Below, piece by piece: positions 8,680 through 17,845 of a stretch of DNA of 64,000 bases. The stretch comes from Bacteroidia bacterium. GTDB taxonomy: Bacteria; Bacteroidota; Bacteroidia; Flavobacteriales; Flavobacteriaceae. The stretch lies in assembly GCA_030430535.1 (NCBI GenBank), contig JAUIKY010000002.1, positions 1-64,000 of the forward strand, in the 5' to 3' direction. The translations under genes were made by a program, and so were the position numbers. The notes beneath the pieces are model-generated. The model saw nothing but the letters and a program-made list of their open reading frames with translations, was not told the origin of the DNA and searched no databases. Position 1 is the stretch's first letter, and each line of letters opens with the position of its first letter.

Positions 8680-10875
8680 TTAGCCAACAACAGGTTGAGG
8701 CACCATAAAGGGCTGGTTATAATAACGTTTTCCTGTAGCTTTGTAAAGTGCATTGGCCAGAGCGGCTATGGCCGGAGGAAGCCCAGGCTCACCTAGTCCG
8801 GTAGGAGCTATTTCATTCTCCACAAAAAACACTTCAATGTCTTGAGGTGCCTGTGCGTGGCGCATAAGCTGATAAGTATCAAAATTCATTTCGTTGGGGG
8901 TACCATCGCTAAACGTAAGCTGGCTGTACATGGCATGTCCCGCCCCATCAATAACCGAGCCTTGCATCATGTTTATTGCGGCATCACGGTTTATTACAAT
9001 CCCGCAATCTACGGCACACCAAACCTTTTTTATTCTGGGTTCATTGTTTTCCATAACTAAATCGAATACTTCAGCCACGTAGGTATTATGACAAAAATAA
9101 GCCGCTACGCCTCTAGAAACCCCTGGCTCAGTTTGGTCCCATTTCGATTTTTCCCTAACCAGCTTTAAAACGCCGGCATAACGTTCGGCTTCGTAATCGT
9201 TTTTTTCACCAACCGGATTTTTAATGGCACGCTCGAATAATTCCAATCGGAAATCAATCGGGTCTTTTCCCGCCAATTCGGCGACTTCATCCAAAAAGGA
9301 TTGTTCGGCCGCTGCCGTGAAATTAGACCTTGGTGCACGCCACGCTCCCGTGGTAATATTTGTTTTACCCGGTACATCTTCAGCTAAATAATGCTCGACC
9401 GCTCCCGCTGGAAATCTATTGGGAAACACTGGACTTTCGGGTAGCCCCGTTCCTTTTACCGAAAAGGCGATGAGATTGTTATTTTCATCAAGTCCTGCTT
9501 TATATATAGAGCTATACGAAGGGCGGTAAGTCCCCTGCGTCATATCGTCTTCTCTAGTATAAATGAGTTTAATTGGCGTACCCGTTTTTTTGGAAATAGC
9601 TGCTGCCTCAACCCCAAAATTCACATAAAGTCGCCTTCCAAAGCCACCGCCCATTCGCGTCATATTTACCGTGATGTTTTCAATGGGCACATCCAACAGT
9701 TTTGACACCGATGTTTCAAGGGCTTGTGGTGTTTGCGTGGGGCCAATCAATTCGACTTCATTTTCCTTAACATGAGCAAAGAAATTCATGGGTTCCATGG
9801 TATTGTGCGCAATAAACGGACAACTGTAGGTGCGCTCAATCACCTTGGCCGCGTATTTAAAAGCCTTTTCGGGATTGCCATCCTTTCTTCTTTGTTCTGC
9901 TTTTGTTGAGTTTAGGGCGGTTTCGAGTTGCCTATTATGGCTTTCGCTACTTTCTAAAGTACCTACTGCTTCCCAATTGGCTTTTAGGGCTTTTTTGGCT
10001 TTCATGAGTTGCCAGGTCGATTCGCCCACAATAGCTATTAATTGCAAAAAACCTCTTTCATCAAACCAACCGGGTTCGGGAACCGCAATATCGATAGCAA
10101 ACGCGTCCTTAATACCGGGCATGTTCTTAATTTCGGTTTCATTGAAATCCTTTAATTTCATACCGAATGCTGGCGGATGCTCAATCATAGCCAGCTGCAT
10201 GCCTTCCCTTTGAAAATCCAAACCAAACAACGGCTGCCCGGTTACAATTTTCATTCCGTCAACATTTTTTTTACTGGTAGATATAATCTTAAAATCTTTT
10301 ACAGCTTTTAATTCCACTTCCTCCGGAATCTCGATGCCCACTGCTTTTGAAGCAATCTCACCATACCCAATCGTTCGGTCACTATTTTTATCTTTTATAA
10401 CGCCTTTGGAAACCGTTAAATCGGAAACGGCAACTTGCCATTCTTTGGCTGCAGCTTCCAACAACATACGTCTTCCGGTAGCTCCCGCCATTCTTAAGGC
10501 ATCCCAACCACGGCGTATAGACTGGCTACCACCTGCATACTGATTTTGATAAATAGTAGTATTTAAAGGCGCTTGTTCCACTAGCACATGCGCCCAATCC
10601 ACATCCAATTCTTCGGCCACAATCATGGGCATGGAAGTCCGCACGTTTTGTCCAATTTCAGGGTTTGGCGAATAGATAGTTACCAAACCGGTGTCGCCAA
10701 TTTTTATAAAGCCGTTTATCTCATACCATTCATTGGGAATGGCTATTTGTTCCTTTATTTTTTTATCGGAAGTACAGCCTGTAAACCAACTGAACCCAAT
10801 AAGCATGCCTCCGCCAGCTGCAGCAGATATCTTCAAAAACGAACGACGGTTGTACTGTGTTTTTATCTTTGTCAT
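8680..10875 (-). CDS. Molybdopterin subunit of a periplasmic aldehyde/isoquinoline-type oxidoreductase (IorB-like)
   Basis: A 731-residue large subunit of the xanthine oxidase family. The N-terminus has a twin-arginine signal (NRRSFLKISAAAGGGMLIG), so the folded cofactor-loaded enzyme is probably exported, and a Cys in WFTGC could make it a lipoprotein. Mo-cofactor segments include GGFGRRL, GAWRAPRSN and the C-terminal GLGEPGLPPAIAALANAL, whose Glu is the usual catalytic base. The family (IorB) hydroxylates N-heterocycles or oxidises aldehydes; the substrate is unknown. Its [2Fe-2S] partner is encoded 12 bp upstream. No third (cytochrome) subunit is seen. Confidence 0.9.
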   Translation of the reverse strand: MTKIKTQYNRRSFLKISAAAGGGMLIGFSWFTGCTSDKKIKEQIAIPNEWYEINGFIKIGDTGLVTIYSPNPEIGQNVRTSMPMIVAEELDVDWAHVLVEQAPLNTTIYQNQYAGGSQSIRRGWDALRMAGATGRRMLLEAAAKEWQVAVSDLTVSKGVIKDKNSDRTIGYGEIASKAVGIEIPEEVELKAVKDFKIISTSKKNVDGMKIVTGQPLFGLDFQREGMQLAMIEHPPAFGMKLKDFNETEIKNMPGIKDAFAIDIAVPEPGWFDERGFLQLIAIVGESTWQLMKAKKALKANWEAVGTLESSESHNRQLETALNSTKAEQRRKDGNPEKAFKYAAKVIERTYSCPFIAHNTMEPMNFFAHVKENEVELIGPTQTPQALETSVSKLLDVPIENITVNMTRMGGGFGRRLYVNFGVEAAAISKKTGTPIKLIYTREDDMTQGTYRPSYSSIYKAGLDENNNLIAFSVKGTGLPESPVFPNRFPAGAVEHYLAEDVPGKTNITTGAWRAPRSNFTAAAEQSFLDEVAELAGKDPIDFRLELFERAIKNPVGEKNDYEAERYAGVLKLVREKSKWDQTEPGVSRGVAAYFCHNTYVAEVFDLVMENNEPRIKKVWCAVDCGIVINRDAAINMMQGSVIDGAGHAMYSQLTFSDGTPNEMNFDTYQLMRHAQAPQDIEVFFVENEIAPTGLGEPGLPPAIAALANALYKATGKRYYNQPFMVPQPVVG

Positions 10876-10887
10876 GATTTCTGAAGT

Positions 10888-11343
10888 TTAAAGTTTTGAT
10901 GCGGTTTTTATAGCCTGCTTAATCCGTACGTAAGTGCCGCAACGACAAATGTTTCCGTTCATGGCCAAATCAATGTCCTCGTCCGATGGATTTGGGTTTT
11001 CCTTCAACAAAGAAGCGGCACTCATTATCTGCCCCGCTTGACAATACCCACACTGCGGCACATCGTGCTCCAACCAAGCCTGCTGCACAGGATGGTCTCC
11101 CTCTTCGGAAAGTCCTTCAATAGTTGTGATTTTAGATTCGCCCACAGCAGAAATTCTTAAGAGGCAACTCCTAACGGCATTTCCGTCAAAATGAATGGTA
11201 CAGGCGCCGCACATGCCTATTCCGCATCCGTATTTTGTTCCCAACAACCCCAAATGGTCGCGCAATACCCATAGTAAAGGGGTATCGGCATCCACATTAA
11301 CTGAATAGGAATTGTTGTTAATGTTTAAATTAAAAGATGGCAT
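10888..11343 (-). CDS. [2Fe-2S] subunit of the IorAB-type oxidoreductase (IorA-like)
   Basis: A 151-residue small subunit with two [2Fe-2S] domains. The plant-ferredoxin-like cluster has [12 protein letters not shown] plus a later Cys at about 60, and the second helical cluster has CGYCQAGQ and [10 protein letters not shown]. All eight cysteines appear to be present. It passes electrons from the Mo subunit encoded just downstream. It has no own export signal, as expected for a protein carried along by the twin-arginine signal of its partner. It is the first gene of the molybdoenzyme string; the 97-bp gap upstream (11344-11440) is AT-rich, with no clear consensus promoter seen. Confidence 0.92.
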   Translation of the reverse strand: MPSFNLNINNNSYSVNVDADTPLLWVLRDHLGLLGTKYGCGIGMCGACTIHFDGNAVRSCLLRISAVGESKITTIEGLSEEGDHPVQQAWLEHDVPQCGYCQAGQIMSAASLLKENPNPSDEDIDLAMNGNICRCGTYVRIKQAIKTASKL

Positions 11344-11440
11344 ATTTTATTAGTTTTGGTTTAAAACTCCAGAAACACTTTGTATAAGATAAAATGAGTG
11401 TCTCTCTAAAAGTACAAAAAAATATAGCCGATTTGAAGTT

Positions 11441-12406
11441 TTATAAGTTTTTAACACCCAATAAAAACTCTAAAGCCTTGCGCTCGTTATAGTACACGTT
11501 TTTCTTAGCCACAAACCCGGCATGCCCACCGTATTTGGGCATTTCTAAAAATAAATTCGCATTGTTTTTGGCATCCTTTACCGGGTAGCATTCGGGCGAC
11601 AAAAACGAATCGTTAAGCGCATTGATAATTAAAGTTGGTGTTTTAATATGTGGAAGGAATTGCAAGCTGCTGCAGGTTTCGTAATAATGTTCGGCGCTTT
11701 TAAAACCATGGGCTTTGGCGGTGTAAATAGTATCGAAATCGGTTAAAGTTTTGATGGATTTTAAATCTTCTTCGGATAGTAATTCTGAAAAGCGTTTCTG
11801 CTTAAATTTTAATTTTTCAACTAAATGCTTTAAAAATCTATCGTGGTATAATTTATTTTTAAAAGTATGCAGTTCTTTAGCCGAACCCGCCAAATAGCAA
11901 GGTACAGAAACTGCAACCGATGCCTTGACTTGCATTGGAACATTGTCGCGTTCTCCCAAATACTTTAAAATAATATTCGCACCCAAACTGATGCCCTTTA
12001 AATAAATCTCGGAATAGTTTTTAGATTGAATGGCATGATGGATTACCGCATCTAAATCGGCCGTAGCCCCTGAGTGGTAACTACTAAATTTTAAATTGTC
12101 CTCCCCACTGCAACCTCGAAAATTAACACAAACGGCATCTACCCTATTTTTGTTGAAAAGTTTGGCGGTTCCTGTCATATAGGGGCGTTGGCCATTGCCT
12201 TCCAAACCATGAAGCAAAATGATGAGCTTTGATGTTTTTTCGTCGGAAAAACTCCAATCCAGATCCAAAAAATCACCATCGCCGAGAGTAATACGTTCGC
12301 GTTGCTGTTTGAGCGGAACGCGCCTTACCAAACCGGAATAAACGGTTGAAACAAATCCATTTTTAAAAGGAAATGGCGGTTTATAAGAGCTCTCAATTAC
12401 TGGCAT
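11441..12406 (-). CDS. YheT-like alpha/beta hydrolase
   Basis: A roughly 321-residue alpha/beta hydrolase of the YheT/EMB8 group. Visible motifs: oxyanion region LLHGLEGNGQRPYM (about 65-78), nucleophile elbow KGISLGAN (Ser near 140), Asp in NALNDSFLSP and catalytic His in YGGHAGF. I choose ATG at 12406; an in-frame TTG at 12412 gives only two more residues and overlaps the stop of the adenine deaminase gene. The two genes are back to back, so they are probably co-transcribed. Substrate is unknown; membrane lipids or short esters are typical guesses for the family. Confidence 0.85.
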   Translation of the reverse strand: MPVIESSYKPPFPFKNGFVSTVYSGLVRRVPLKQQRERITLGDGDFLDLDWSFSDEKTSKLIILLHGLEGNGQRPYMTGTAKLFNKNRVDAVCVNFRGCSGEDNLKFSSYHSGATADLDAVIHHAIQSKNYSEIYLKGISLGANIILKYLGERDNVPMQVKASVAVSVPCYLAGSAKELHTFKNKLYHDRFLKHLVEKLKFKQKRFSELLSEEDLKSIKTLTDFDTIYTAKAHGFKSAEHYYETCSSLQFLPHIKTPTLIINALNDSFLSPECYPVKDAKNNANLFLEMPKYGGHAGFVAKKNVYYNERKALEFLLGVKNL

Positions 12407-12408
12407 AA

Positions 12409-14031
12409 TCAATCGGTTTGCAAAGAAGTGAATTGAAATGATTTTCCGTTGAACAAACCCTTATCGCTTAACTTTAACGACGGAATAACTAACAGCGCCA
12501 TAAACGAAAGCGTCATATACGGGGCATGTAAGGCACTGCCCAATTGTTTCGCCATCTTATCAAGTTCGGTGTAAGCTTTGGCCACCGTTTCGCCATCGTA
12601 ATCGCTCATAATTCCAGCAACCGGCAGCGGAAGCACCTTTTGGTCATTTTCAGAAACAGCACAAATACCGCCTTTATTTTCAATAATTAAATTGACGGCT
12701 TTGGAAATGGCTTCATCTGAAACGCCTACCGCAATAATATTGTGTGAATCGTGCCCCACTGAAGAAGCTATGGCACCTGCTTTCAATCCGAAATTCTTAA
12801 TAAATGCGATGGCTGGAAATTGGTTTCGGTAGCGGTTGACTACTGCCATTTTTAAGACATCGTTTTCTATATTTGAAATGATATTTCCGTTTTCGATGGT
12901 GGCTTCTTCAACAATTTCATTGGTAATAAGTTGGCCCTCCAAAGCCTCAATCACTCTTATTTTTTTGGCTGAAGCTTCTACCTTAAAATCTGAAACTTGC
13001 TTTTTTTCACAATTGAAGTTGTTCAAGTTTTTAAATTCAACCGGTTTTATTTTGGAAACACCTCGATCAAAAACCAATTCACCATCAACAAAGGTTTGCA
13101 GGGTTTTGAAATCTTTTAAATCTTCAACCACAATGCAATCGGCCGCATCACCAACTTGTAGTTGCCCGACATCGAGATGGTAATGTTTCACCGGATTTAT
13201 GCATGCCATTTGTAACACCTTAAACACATCGATGCCTTTGGCAACAGAGCGGGCACAAAGCTGGTTGATATGCCCCAAAATTAAGTCGTCGGGGTGTTTG
13301 TCGTCGCTACAGAACATCATATTCTCGAAATGCTCAGAAACTAAATCGATAAGTGCTTCAAAATTCTTGGCGGCACTTCCCTCCCGAATCAATATTTTCA
13401 TGCCTTTTTGCAGTTTTTCTAAAGCTTCCTCTTTGGTAAAACACTCGTGATCGGTCGATATGCCTGCAGCAATGTATTTAGAAATATCATCACCCACAAT
13501 TCCCGGTGCATGGCCATCAATCGGTTTATTGAAATGCTTTGCCCAAGCTATTTTTTGCTTCACCTCGGCATCTTCAAAAAGCACACCGGGGTAATTCATC
13601 ATTTCTGCCAAATATTTGATGTCGGGGTTTTGCAACAAGGTTTTAATATCATCGGCATCGATAGTCGCTCCGGCCGACTCAAAATTAGTGGCCGGCACGC
13701 AAGATGGCGCACCAAAGTTGAATTTAAACGGTACTTGTTTTCCGTTTTCAATCATAAACTCCACGCCTCGTGCTCCAAGTACATTGGCGATTTCGTGCGG
13801 GTCGGAAACCGTTGCCACCGTGCCGTGCTTTACTGCTATTCGGGCAAATTCGCTCGGCACGAGCATACTACTTTCAATATGGATGTGGGCATCGATAAAA
13901 CCGGGTAAAATATAGTGCTCAATGTTGTGTTGCTTTTCAACTATTGACGCTATTTTTCCTTCCTTAAAAGTGATTTCACCTTTAAAAATACTTCGGTTTG
14001 GAATATCGACTATGTTGCCTTTTAGTTTCAA
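12409..14031 (-). CDS. ade: Adenine deaminase
   Basis: A 540-residue amidohydrolase converting adenine to hypoxanthine and ammonia in purine salvage. Metal-binding HIHIESSM follows GFIDA near residue 48, further ligands lie in GHAPG and [12 protein letters not shown] (about 183-200), and the DKHPDD and GHDSHNII motifs are typical of the Ade family. Length matches the family. The only suitable start is TTG at 14031, since no ATG precedes the conserved [17 protein letters not shown] opening. It overlaps or abuts the YheT-like gene downstream. Confidence 0.92.
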   Translation of the reverse strand: MKLKGNIVDIPNRSIFKGEITFKEGKIASIVEKQHNIEHYILPGFIDAHIHIESSMLVPSEFARIAVKHGTVATVSDPHEIANVLGARGVEFMIENGKQVPFKFNFGAPSCVPATNFESAGATIDADDIKTLLQNPDIKYLAEMMNYPGVLFEDAEVKQKIAWAKHFNKPIDGHAPGIVGDDISKYIAAGISTDHECFTKEEALEKLQKGMKILIREGSAAKNFEALIDLVSEHFENMMFCSDDKHPDDLILGHINQLCARSVAKGIDVFKVLQMACINPVKHYHLDVGQLQVGDAADCIVVEDLKDFKTLQTFVDGELVFDRGVSKIKPVEFKNLNNFNCEKKQVSDFKVEASAKKIRVIEALEGQLITNEIVEEATIENGNIISNIENDVLKMAVVNRYRNQFPAIAFIKNFGLKAGAIASSVGHDSHNIIAVGVSDEAISKAVNLIIENKGGICAVSENDQKVLPLPVAGIMSDYDGETVAKAYTELDKMAKQLGSALHAPYMTLSFMALLVIPSLKLSDKGLFNGKSFQFTSLQTD

Positions 14032-14070
14032 TTTTAAAAGAATAATGTTTTGACTTTTGTTCAGTTACTT

Positions 14071-14084
14071 TTCGGCTACGCTCA
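14071..14084 (-). repeat. Partial flavobacterial intergenic repeat (TGAGCGTAGCCGAA)
   Basis: The minus strand reads TGAGCGTAGCCGAA between tilS and ade. The same core occurs at 16307-16324, with a variant at 16385-16402. Short elements of this CTGAGCG...CGAAG type are common between genes in Flavobacteriaceae genomes; their function is unclear. Confidence 0.5.
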
Positions 14085-14102
14085 ATGAACAGGGACACAA
14101 CC

Positions 14103-15428
14103 TCAGTTTAGGTTGCTATCTAATTCAATTTTTAAAATCTGCTTTGTGTTTTCATCTACCCGAAATCTATGGTCTGCACGTTGGCCTATTACCCAAATAA
14201 TTTCATTTTCTGAACACAACAACCATGTGTTTTCCTTATCGAGCAACGAAAACTTTTCATCTTTAAAATATTTGCTCAGTTTTTTCTTTTTGCCATTCAT
14301 ACCCAACGGAAAAAACACATCGCCTTCTTGCTTTTTTCTTATTTCTAAAGGGAATTTCAATTTATCCTTATCAACAAAAATAGTTTTTGCAGATGTTCCG
14401 AAAAGCGCATCGGCCTCATCAAAAAACAGAATACCGGCCGGTGTTTTTATCTTTTTTTCGCCTTCGGAAATGGAAATTTCATTGTCATTGGCAACTTCAA
14501 TTTTACTCAACAGCAAATACTCACGGTCTTTTATCAACCTATAATTATTGGACAGCACTTGCTTTCCCGGCTGCGCATCCAAAAGGTGCTCAATGTCGTT
14601 CCATTCTGTAAAGCCGTATTCCTTAAAGGTTTCAAAAAGATACGCTTTGGGGTGTTTTAGTTTTTTAAACTCTGAAATATTGTAGCGGATTTCGTTATCG
14701 CTTACTTTCTCGGCAACCTTTTCCAAAAAAGCTTCCATCCTATCATTAACAATTACCGATGTATCTTGCAAATTATTTAAAGTAGTTTGAAAACTCTGCA
14801 ACAAACTGGGATTGATACTTTTTAAAATGGGCACCACCTCGTGCCTCAATTTATTCCGAAGGTATTTTACCGATTTGTTACTGCTATCGTCCCGCCATTT
14901 AATCCGTTTTTCTTGAGCAAAATTCTCAATATCGTTGCTTGAGAATGGCAATAACGGACGCACAAACGTTCCGTTCACTTGAGGTATTCCCGTTAATCCT
15001 TCCAAACCAGTTCCTCTGGTAAAATTGATTAAAAAGGTTTCCAAGTTATCATCGGCGTGGTGGGCGGTTAAAATATAATCGAACTTTAATTGTTCTGCCA
15101 ATTCTTCAAACCATTGGTAACGCAACTCACGGGCCGCCATTTGTATGGAGCGTTTATTGGTTTTGGCATACGCTTCAGTATCAAAACGCTGCACGAACAC
15201 TTCCAAATCTAAATCGTCTGCCAATTCCATCACAAAATCTTCATCGGCATCACTTTCTTTTCCGCGCAGGCTAAAATTGCAATGGACCAACGCGATGTTA
15301 AGGTTCAATTCATGGCACAAATGGGTCAATACCACGCTATCAATTCCACCAGAAATCGCAATGAGCAACCGCGATTTTCGTAAAAAAGGCAAATGCGATT
15401 CAATATGGGTTTTCAGCTGTTTTAACAT
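14103..15428 (-). CDS. tilS: tRNA(Ile)-lysidine synthase
   Basis: A PP-loop ATPase that modifies the wobble cytidine of the CAU-anticodon tRNA-Ile to lysidine. The P-loop SGGIDSVVL lies at about 26-34 and is followed by ALVHCNFSLRGKESDADE, QMAARELRYQWFEEL and LTAHHADDNLETFL, all typical TilS motifs. The C-terminal half contains the LSKYFKDEKFSLLDKENTWLL substrate-binding part. I place the start at ATG 15428 (MLKQLKTH), which matches family length (441 residues); an in-frame TTG at 15482 adds 18 unlikely residues. A full -7 match TATCTTTG lies at 15441-15434, only 5 nt from this ATG, so the message may have almost no leader. Confidence 0.93.
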   Translation of the reverse strand: MLKQLKTHIESHLPFLRKSRLLIAISGGIDSVVLTHLCHELNLNIALVHCNFSLRGKESDADEDFVMELADDLDLEVFVQRFDTEAYAKTNKRSIQMAARELRYQWFEELAEQLKFDYILTAHHADDNLETFLINFTRGTGLEGLTGIPQVNGTFVRPLLPFSSNDIENFAQEKRIKWRDDSSNKSVKYLRNKLRHEVVPILKSINPSLLQSFQTTLNNLQDTSVIVNDRMEAFLEKVAEKVSDNEIRYNISEFKKLKHPKAYLFETFKEYGFTEWNDIEHLLDAQPGKQVLSNNYRLIKDREYLLLSKIEVANDNEISISEGEKKIKTPAGILFFDEADALFGTSAKTIFVDKDKLKFPLEIRKKQEGDVFFPLGMNGKKKKLSKYFKDEKFSLLDKENTWLLCSENEIIWVIGQRADHRFRVDENTKQILKIELDSNLN

Positions 15429-15553
15429 GTTTTCAAAGATACAACTTTGAGTATTCAAAAGACACTTCAAAATCGGTTTCAACTAACAAAAGTCATTTTT
15501 TGCATTTATAATTTTTGTAACTTTAAGAGCAATCAACTTTTAAAACTAAGGTT

Positions 15554-16246
15554 ATGAGCTCAATGAAAGAACTAAACGACAAAGCCACACAAACGGCCTT
15601 CAACAAGAAAGTAGTTTCAATAACCCAACACTTACAAGCCTACGTAAAACACCGGCTTTACATTGCAGAATCGACAGGGATTATACCGAAAAACATGTAC
15701 GCTTCCAACGATTTTATAGACGAAGCTATTGCCAAATATTATGAAAGCGGTTATAACATTGATGCCGAAACCAACGAAATCAAACTGAAACTTTTTAAAA
15801 TTGTGGATAGCGAATTAGACGAACTTTTTGCCAAAGAAGCCTTCCACAAAAATACGATGAGCACCCACGATATTTTAACGGATGAACTAAATGCTTTGGA
15901 AGAAAAATACACCGTGGACGAGGATTTCGATTTTATAATGAACGACGAACTCAACGATATCTCATACAAGCAGGAAAATAAGCAAAAGCACCTGTTTTTG
16001 TACGACGACAATAACGCTTCGGTGATTGATGCCTTTGAAATAAAGGATATGAAATCAAAACACAACCAAAAGCTTTTGGGTAAATTTTATACGTGGTTGC
16101 CCCTTGGCGTTTCTAGCATTGTAGATCTTTCTGTGTTCGGAAGGCTAACTAACGAGGACATAGCCAAAGTAAAAAATATTGAACCTAAACGCGTGGAGCG
16201 TGTTTTGGGCATTTCGGTAAAATCGTTTAAGAATTATCTGGATTAG
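15554..16246 (+). CDS. Hypothetical protein with sigma-70-like C-terminal helix-turn-helix region
   Basis: A 230-residue soluble acidic protein. No close family is recognised. The N-terminal half (LQAYVKHRLYIAESTGIIPKNMYASNDFIDEAIAKYYE) looks like sigma-factor region 2 arrangements, and the C-terminus (about 175-230, FYTWLPLGVSSIVDLSVFGRLTNEDIAKVKNIEPKRVERVLGIS) resembles a region-4 helix-turn-helix; the middle is rich in Asp and Glu. A sigma-like or adaptor role is an inference. It is divergent from tilS. Possible promoter: TAACTTTA at 15518-15525 with TTG at 15500. The start could be ATG 15554 or the next Met at codon 4. Confidence 0.6.
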   Translation: MSSMKELNDKATQTAFNKKVVSITQHLQAYVKHRLYIAESTGIIPKNMYASNDFIDEAIAKYYESGYNIDAETNEIKLKLFKIVDSELDELFAKEAFHKNTMSTHDILTDELNALEEKYTVDEDFDFIMNDELNDISYKQENKQKHLFLYDDNNASVIDAFEIKDMKSKHNQKLLGKFYTWLPLGVSSIVDLSVFGRLTNEDIAKVKNIEPKRVERVLGISVKSFKNYLD

Positions 16247-16306
16247 CCTTTGTTCTTTTAAGCCTAATTTTAGTTTAACCGCCAGTTCGAGAGATTTTGA
16301 GTGGTT

Positions 16307-16324
16307 GCTGAGCGTAGCCGAAGC
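16307..16324 (+). repeat. Flavobacterial intergenic repeat copy (GCTGAGCGTAGCCGAAGC)
   Basis: Imperfect dyad element between convergent genes (16247-16474). It is repeated with changes at 16385-16402. Same type as the element at 14071. Confidence 0.55.
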
Positions 16325-16384
16325 AGAACGAAAAATAATATCGAAAACTTTTGGTTGCTAAAATTCTAATTCTCGATAGCTCTG

Positions 16385-16402
16385 CTGAGCGCAGTCGAAG
16401 TA
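16385..16402 (+). repeat. Flavobacterial intergenic repeat copy (CTGAGCGCAGTCGAAGTA)
   Basis: Second copy in the 228-bp gap between two convergent genes, differing from the first copy at a few positions, including compensating ones (CGTAGCCG versus CGCAGTCG). Nothing else recognisable is seen in this gap. Confidence 0.55.
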
Positions 16403-16474
16403 CAAATTTTTCTAATTACAGTCGAAAAATTCACTCGAATTGACGAATTTCATCAGAATGCCCAACGCATTAAA

Positions 16475-17764
16475 TTAATTTTCCAAAACCGTACGCATCG
16501 CTTTAGCCTTTATCAAGCATTCTTCGTATTCCTTAAGCGGGTCGCTTTTAGCGGTTATGGCACCGCCTACCGAATACGATACGTATTTTTTGGTTTGATT
16601 GTAAAGAATACTACGAATCACCACATTAAAATCGAAATCGCCTTCTGGAGAAAAATAGCCCACCGCCCCAGAATACACACCACGCTTGGTCGCTTCTTGG
16701 GCTTCGGCAATATTCATGGCCGAAATTTTCGGTGCTCCAGTCATACTGCCCATAGGGAACGTACTTTTTATAATATCAACCGGGTTGGTGCTGTCCTCAA
16801 CTTCTGAAACTACAGTTGATATCATTTGGTGCACCTGCTCAAAAGTATAAACCTGGCACAGTTCCTCTACTTTTACACTCCCTTTTTTTGCGGTTTTTGA
16901 AAGGTCGTTGCGCACCAAATCAACAATCATAATATTTTCGCTGCGCTCCTTTTTATCTTTTGAAAGATTTTCTTTTAAATCTTCATCATCCTTTTTATTA
17001 TCCGAACGCTTGGCCGTACCTTTTATGGGTTGTGAAATCACTCGATTGCCTTCCTTTTTTAAGTAACGCTCTGGCGAAGCACACAGCAAGTATTTATCAT
17101 TCAATTTTAAAAAAGCGGCAAACGGTGGTTTTGAAATATCGTTCAGTTTTTGGTACGTTTCAAACGGATTGATCTGCGTGTTTTCAGCATAAAACTCTTG
17201 ACAAAAATTGGTTTCGTAAATATCGCCACGATAAATATGCTCCAAAATAGTATTTACCTTTTCAAAATAATCATCCTTATGGATTCGTAGTTTTATTTTA
17301 ATGGGGTTGGCCACTTTTCCTCGGGCTTGTCCGCTTTGTAATATGGCTATTAAATCGTCCTGAAATTCGTTATCTACAAAACTTAAATACTGAATTTCCA
17401 CCGTATCGCCTTTAAACAAAAAAAGCTTTTTAGGCTGAAAGAAAAAAAGATCGGGAAAGCCCAAGCCATCACTATTTGTAGACGTTAAATGCTCAATGTC
17501 ATTCTTTAAATCGTAAGACAAATAGCCAAAAATCCAATCGTTTACATAGCCTTGAAATTCTTTCAATTTATCGAAAGCAGTATGGTAATCAGTTTTTATA
17601 CTTGTAAAGGCATCAACTGCCAAAACGGCATCGTAGCTGGAGTATTTTTGCTGATAATGATTGGAATCCAACCAAACCACATCATCAAATTGTTGGCTCC
17701 AAATCAAAGCCTTTTCTTTAAAACGCTCGACATTTTCAGGTTTATGGAAATGTTTTTTTCTCAA
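16475..17764 (-). CDS. pabB: Anthranilate synthase / aminodeoxychorismate synthase component I (PabB-like)
   Basis: A 429-residue chorismate-binding enzyme. Key blocks: IYRGDIYETNFCQEF, LLCASPERYLKKEGNRVISQPIKGTAKR, IMIVDLVRNDLSKTA and PMGSMTGAPKISAMNIAE, with chorismate and Mg-binding Glu residues. The short N-terminal domain and a stand-alone location favour aminodeoxychorismate synthase (folate pathway) over TrpE. The start is TTG at 17764, which fits the conserved N-terminus; no ATG is available nearby. A promoter with TTG at 17808-17810 and TAACTTTA at 17789-17782 (spacer about 21) lies just upstream on the minus strand. Confidence 0.88.
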   Translation of the reverse strand: MRKKHFHKPENVERFKEKALIWSQQFDDVVWLDSNHYQQKYSSYDAVLAVDAFTSIKTDYHTAFDKLKEFQGYVNDWIFGYLSYDLKNDIEHLTSTNSDGLGFPDLFFFQPKKLFLFKGDTVEIQYLSFVDNEFQDDLIAILQSGQARGKVANPIKIKLRIHKDDYFEKVNTILEHIYRGDIYETNFCQEFYAENTQINPFETYQKLNDISKPPFAAFLKLNDKYLLCASPERYLKKEGNRVISQPIKGTAKRSDNKKDDEDLKENLSKDKKERSENIMIVDLVRNDLSKTAKKGSVKVEELCQVYTFEQVHQMISTVVSEVEDSTNPVDIIKSTFPMGSMTGAPKISAMNIAEAQEATKRGVYSGAVGYFSPEGDFDFNVVIRSILYNQTKKYVSYSVGGAITAKSDPLKEYEECLIKAKAMRTVLEN

Positions 17765-17781
17765 CAGCAGGATTTATGGTG

Positions 17782-17810
17782 TAAAGTTAGCAAGAATCCC
17801 GAAAAAATTG
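17782..17810 (-). promoter_or_regulatory. Probable promoter of pabB
   Basis: Minus strand: TTG-like -33 element (complement of 17808-17810 region, reading TTGC) followed after about 21 nt by TAACTTTA, a 7/8 match to the Bacteroidota -7 box, 18 nt before the TTG start codon. Confidence 0.4.
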
Positions 17811-17815
17811 CAAGT

Positions 17816-17836
17816 TTTGTATCTTTAAGATACAAA
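17816..17836. promoter_or_regulatory. 21-bp perfect palindrome in the divergent pabB/epimerase promoter region
   Basis: Arms TTTGTATCTT and AAGATACAAA flank a single T. The plus-strand arm contains TATCTTTA (17820-17827), a 7/8 match to the -7 box of the epimerase gene that starts at 17846, so a dimeric regulator bound here would block or shape that promoter. Operator function is inferred. Confidence 0.45.
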
Positions 17837-17845
17837 CGCAACATT

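Noticed and set aside
10334-10884. Plus-strand open frames opposite the IorB-like gene
   Set aside because: They are shadows of the conserved minus-strand coding region and have no recognisable domains or start context.
11080-11100. ACAGGAT in the iorA-like coding region and a similar copy near 8327 (xdhC-like)
   Set aside because: These copies are inside genes without a -7 box 21 nt downstream; treated as chance occurrences of a 7-mer.
15429-15482. TTG start extension of tilS
   Set aside because: It adds 18 residues before the family-typical start and lies upstream of a full -7 promoter match.
17552-17845. Upstream open frame joined to the epimerase gene
   Set aside because: It lies antisense to pabB and contains no epimerase similarity; family similarity begins at ATG 17846, 19 nt after a -7 box.
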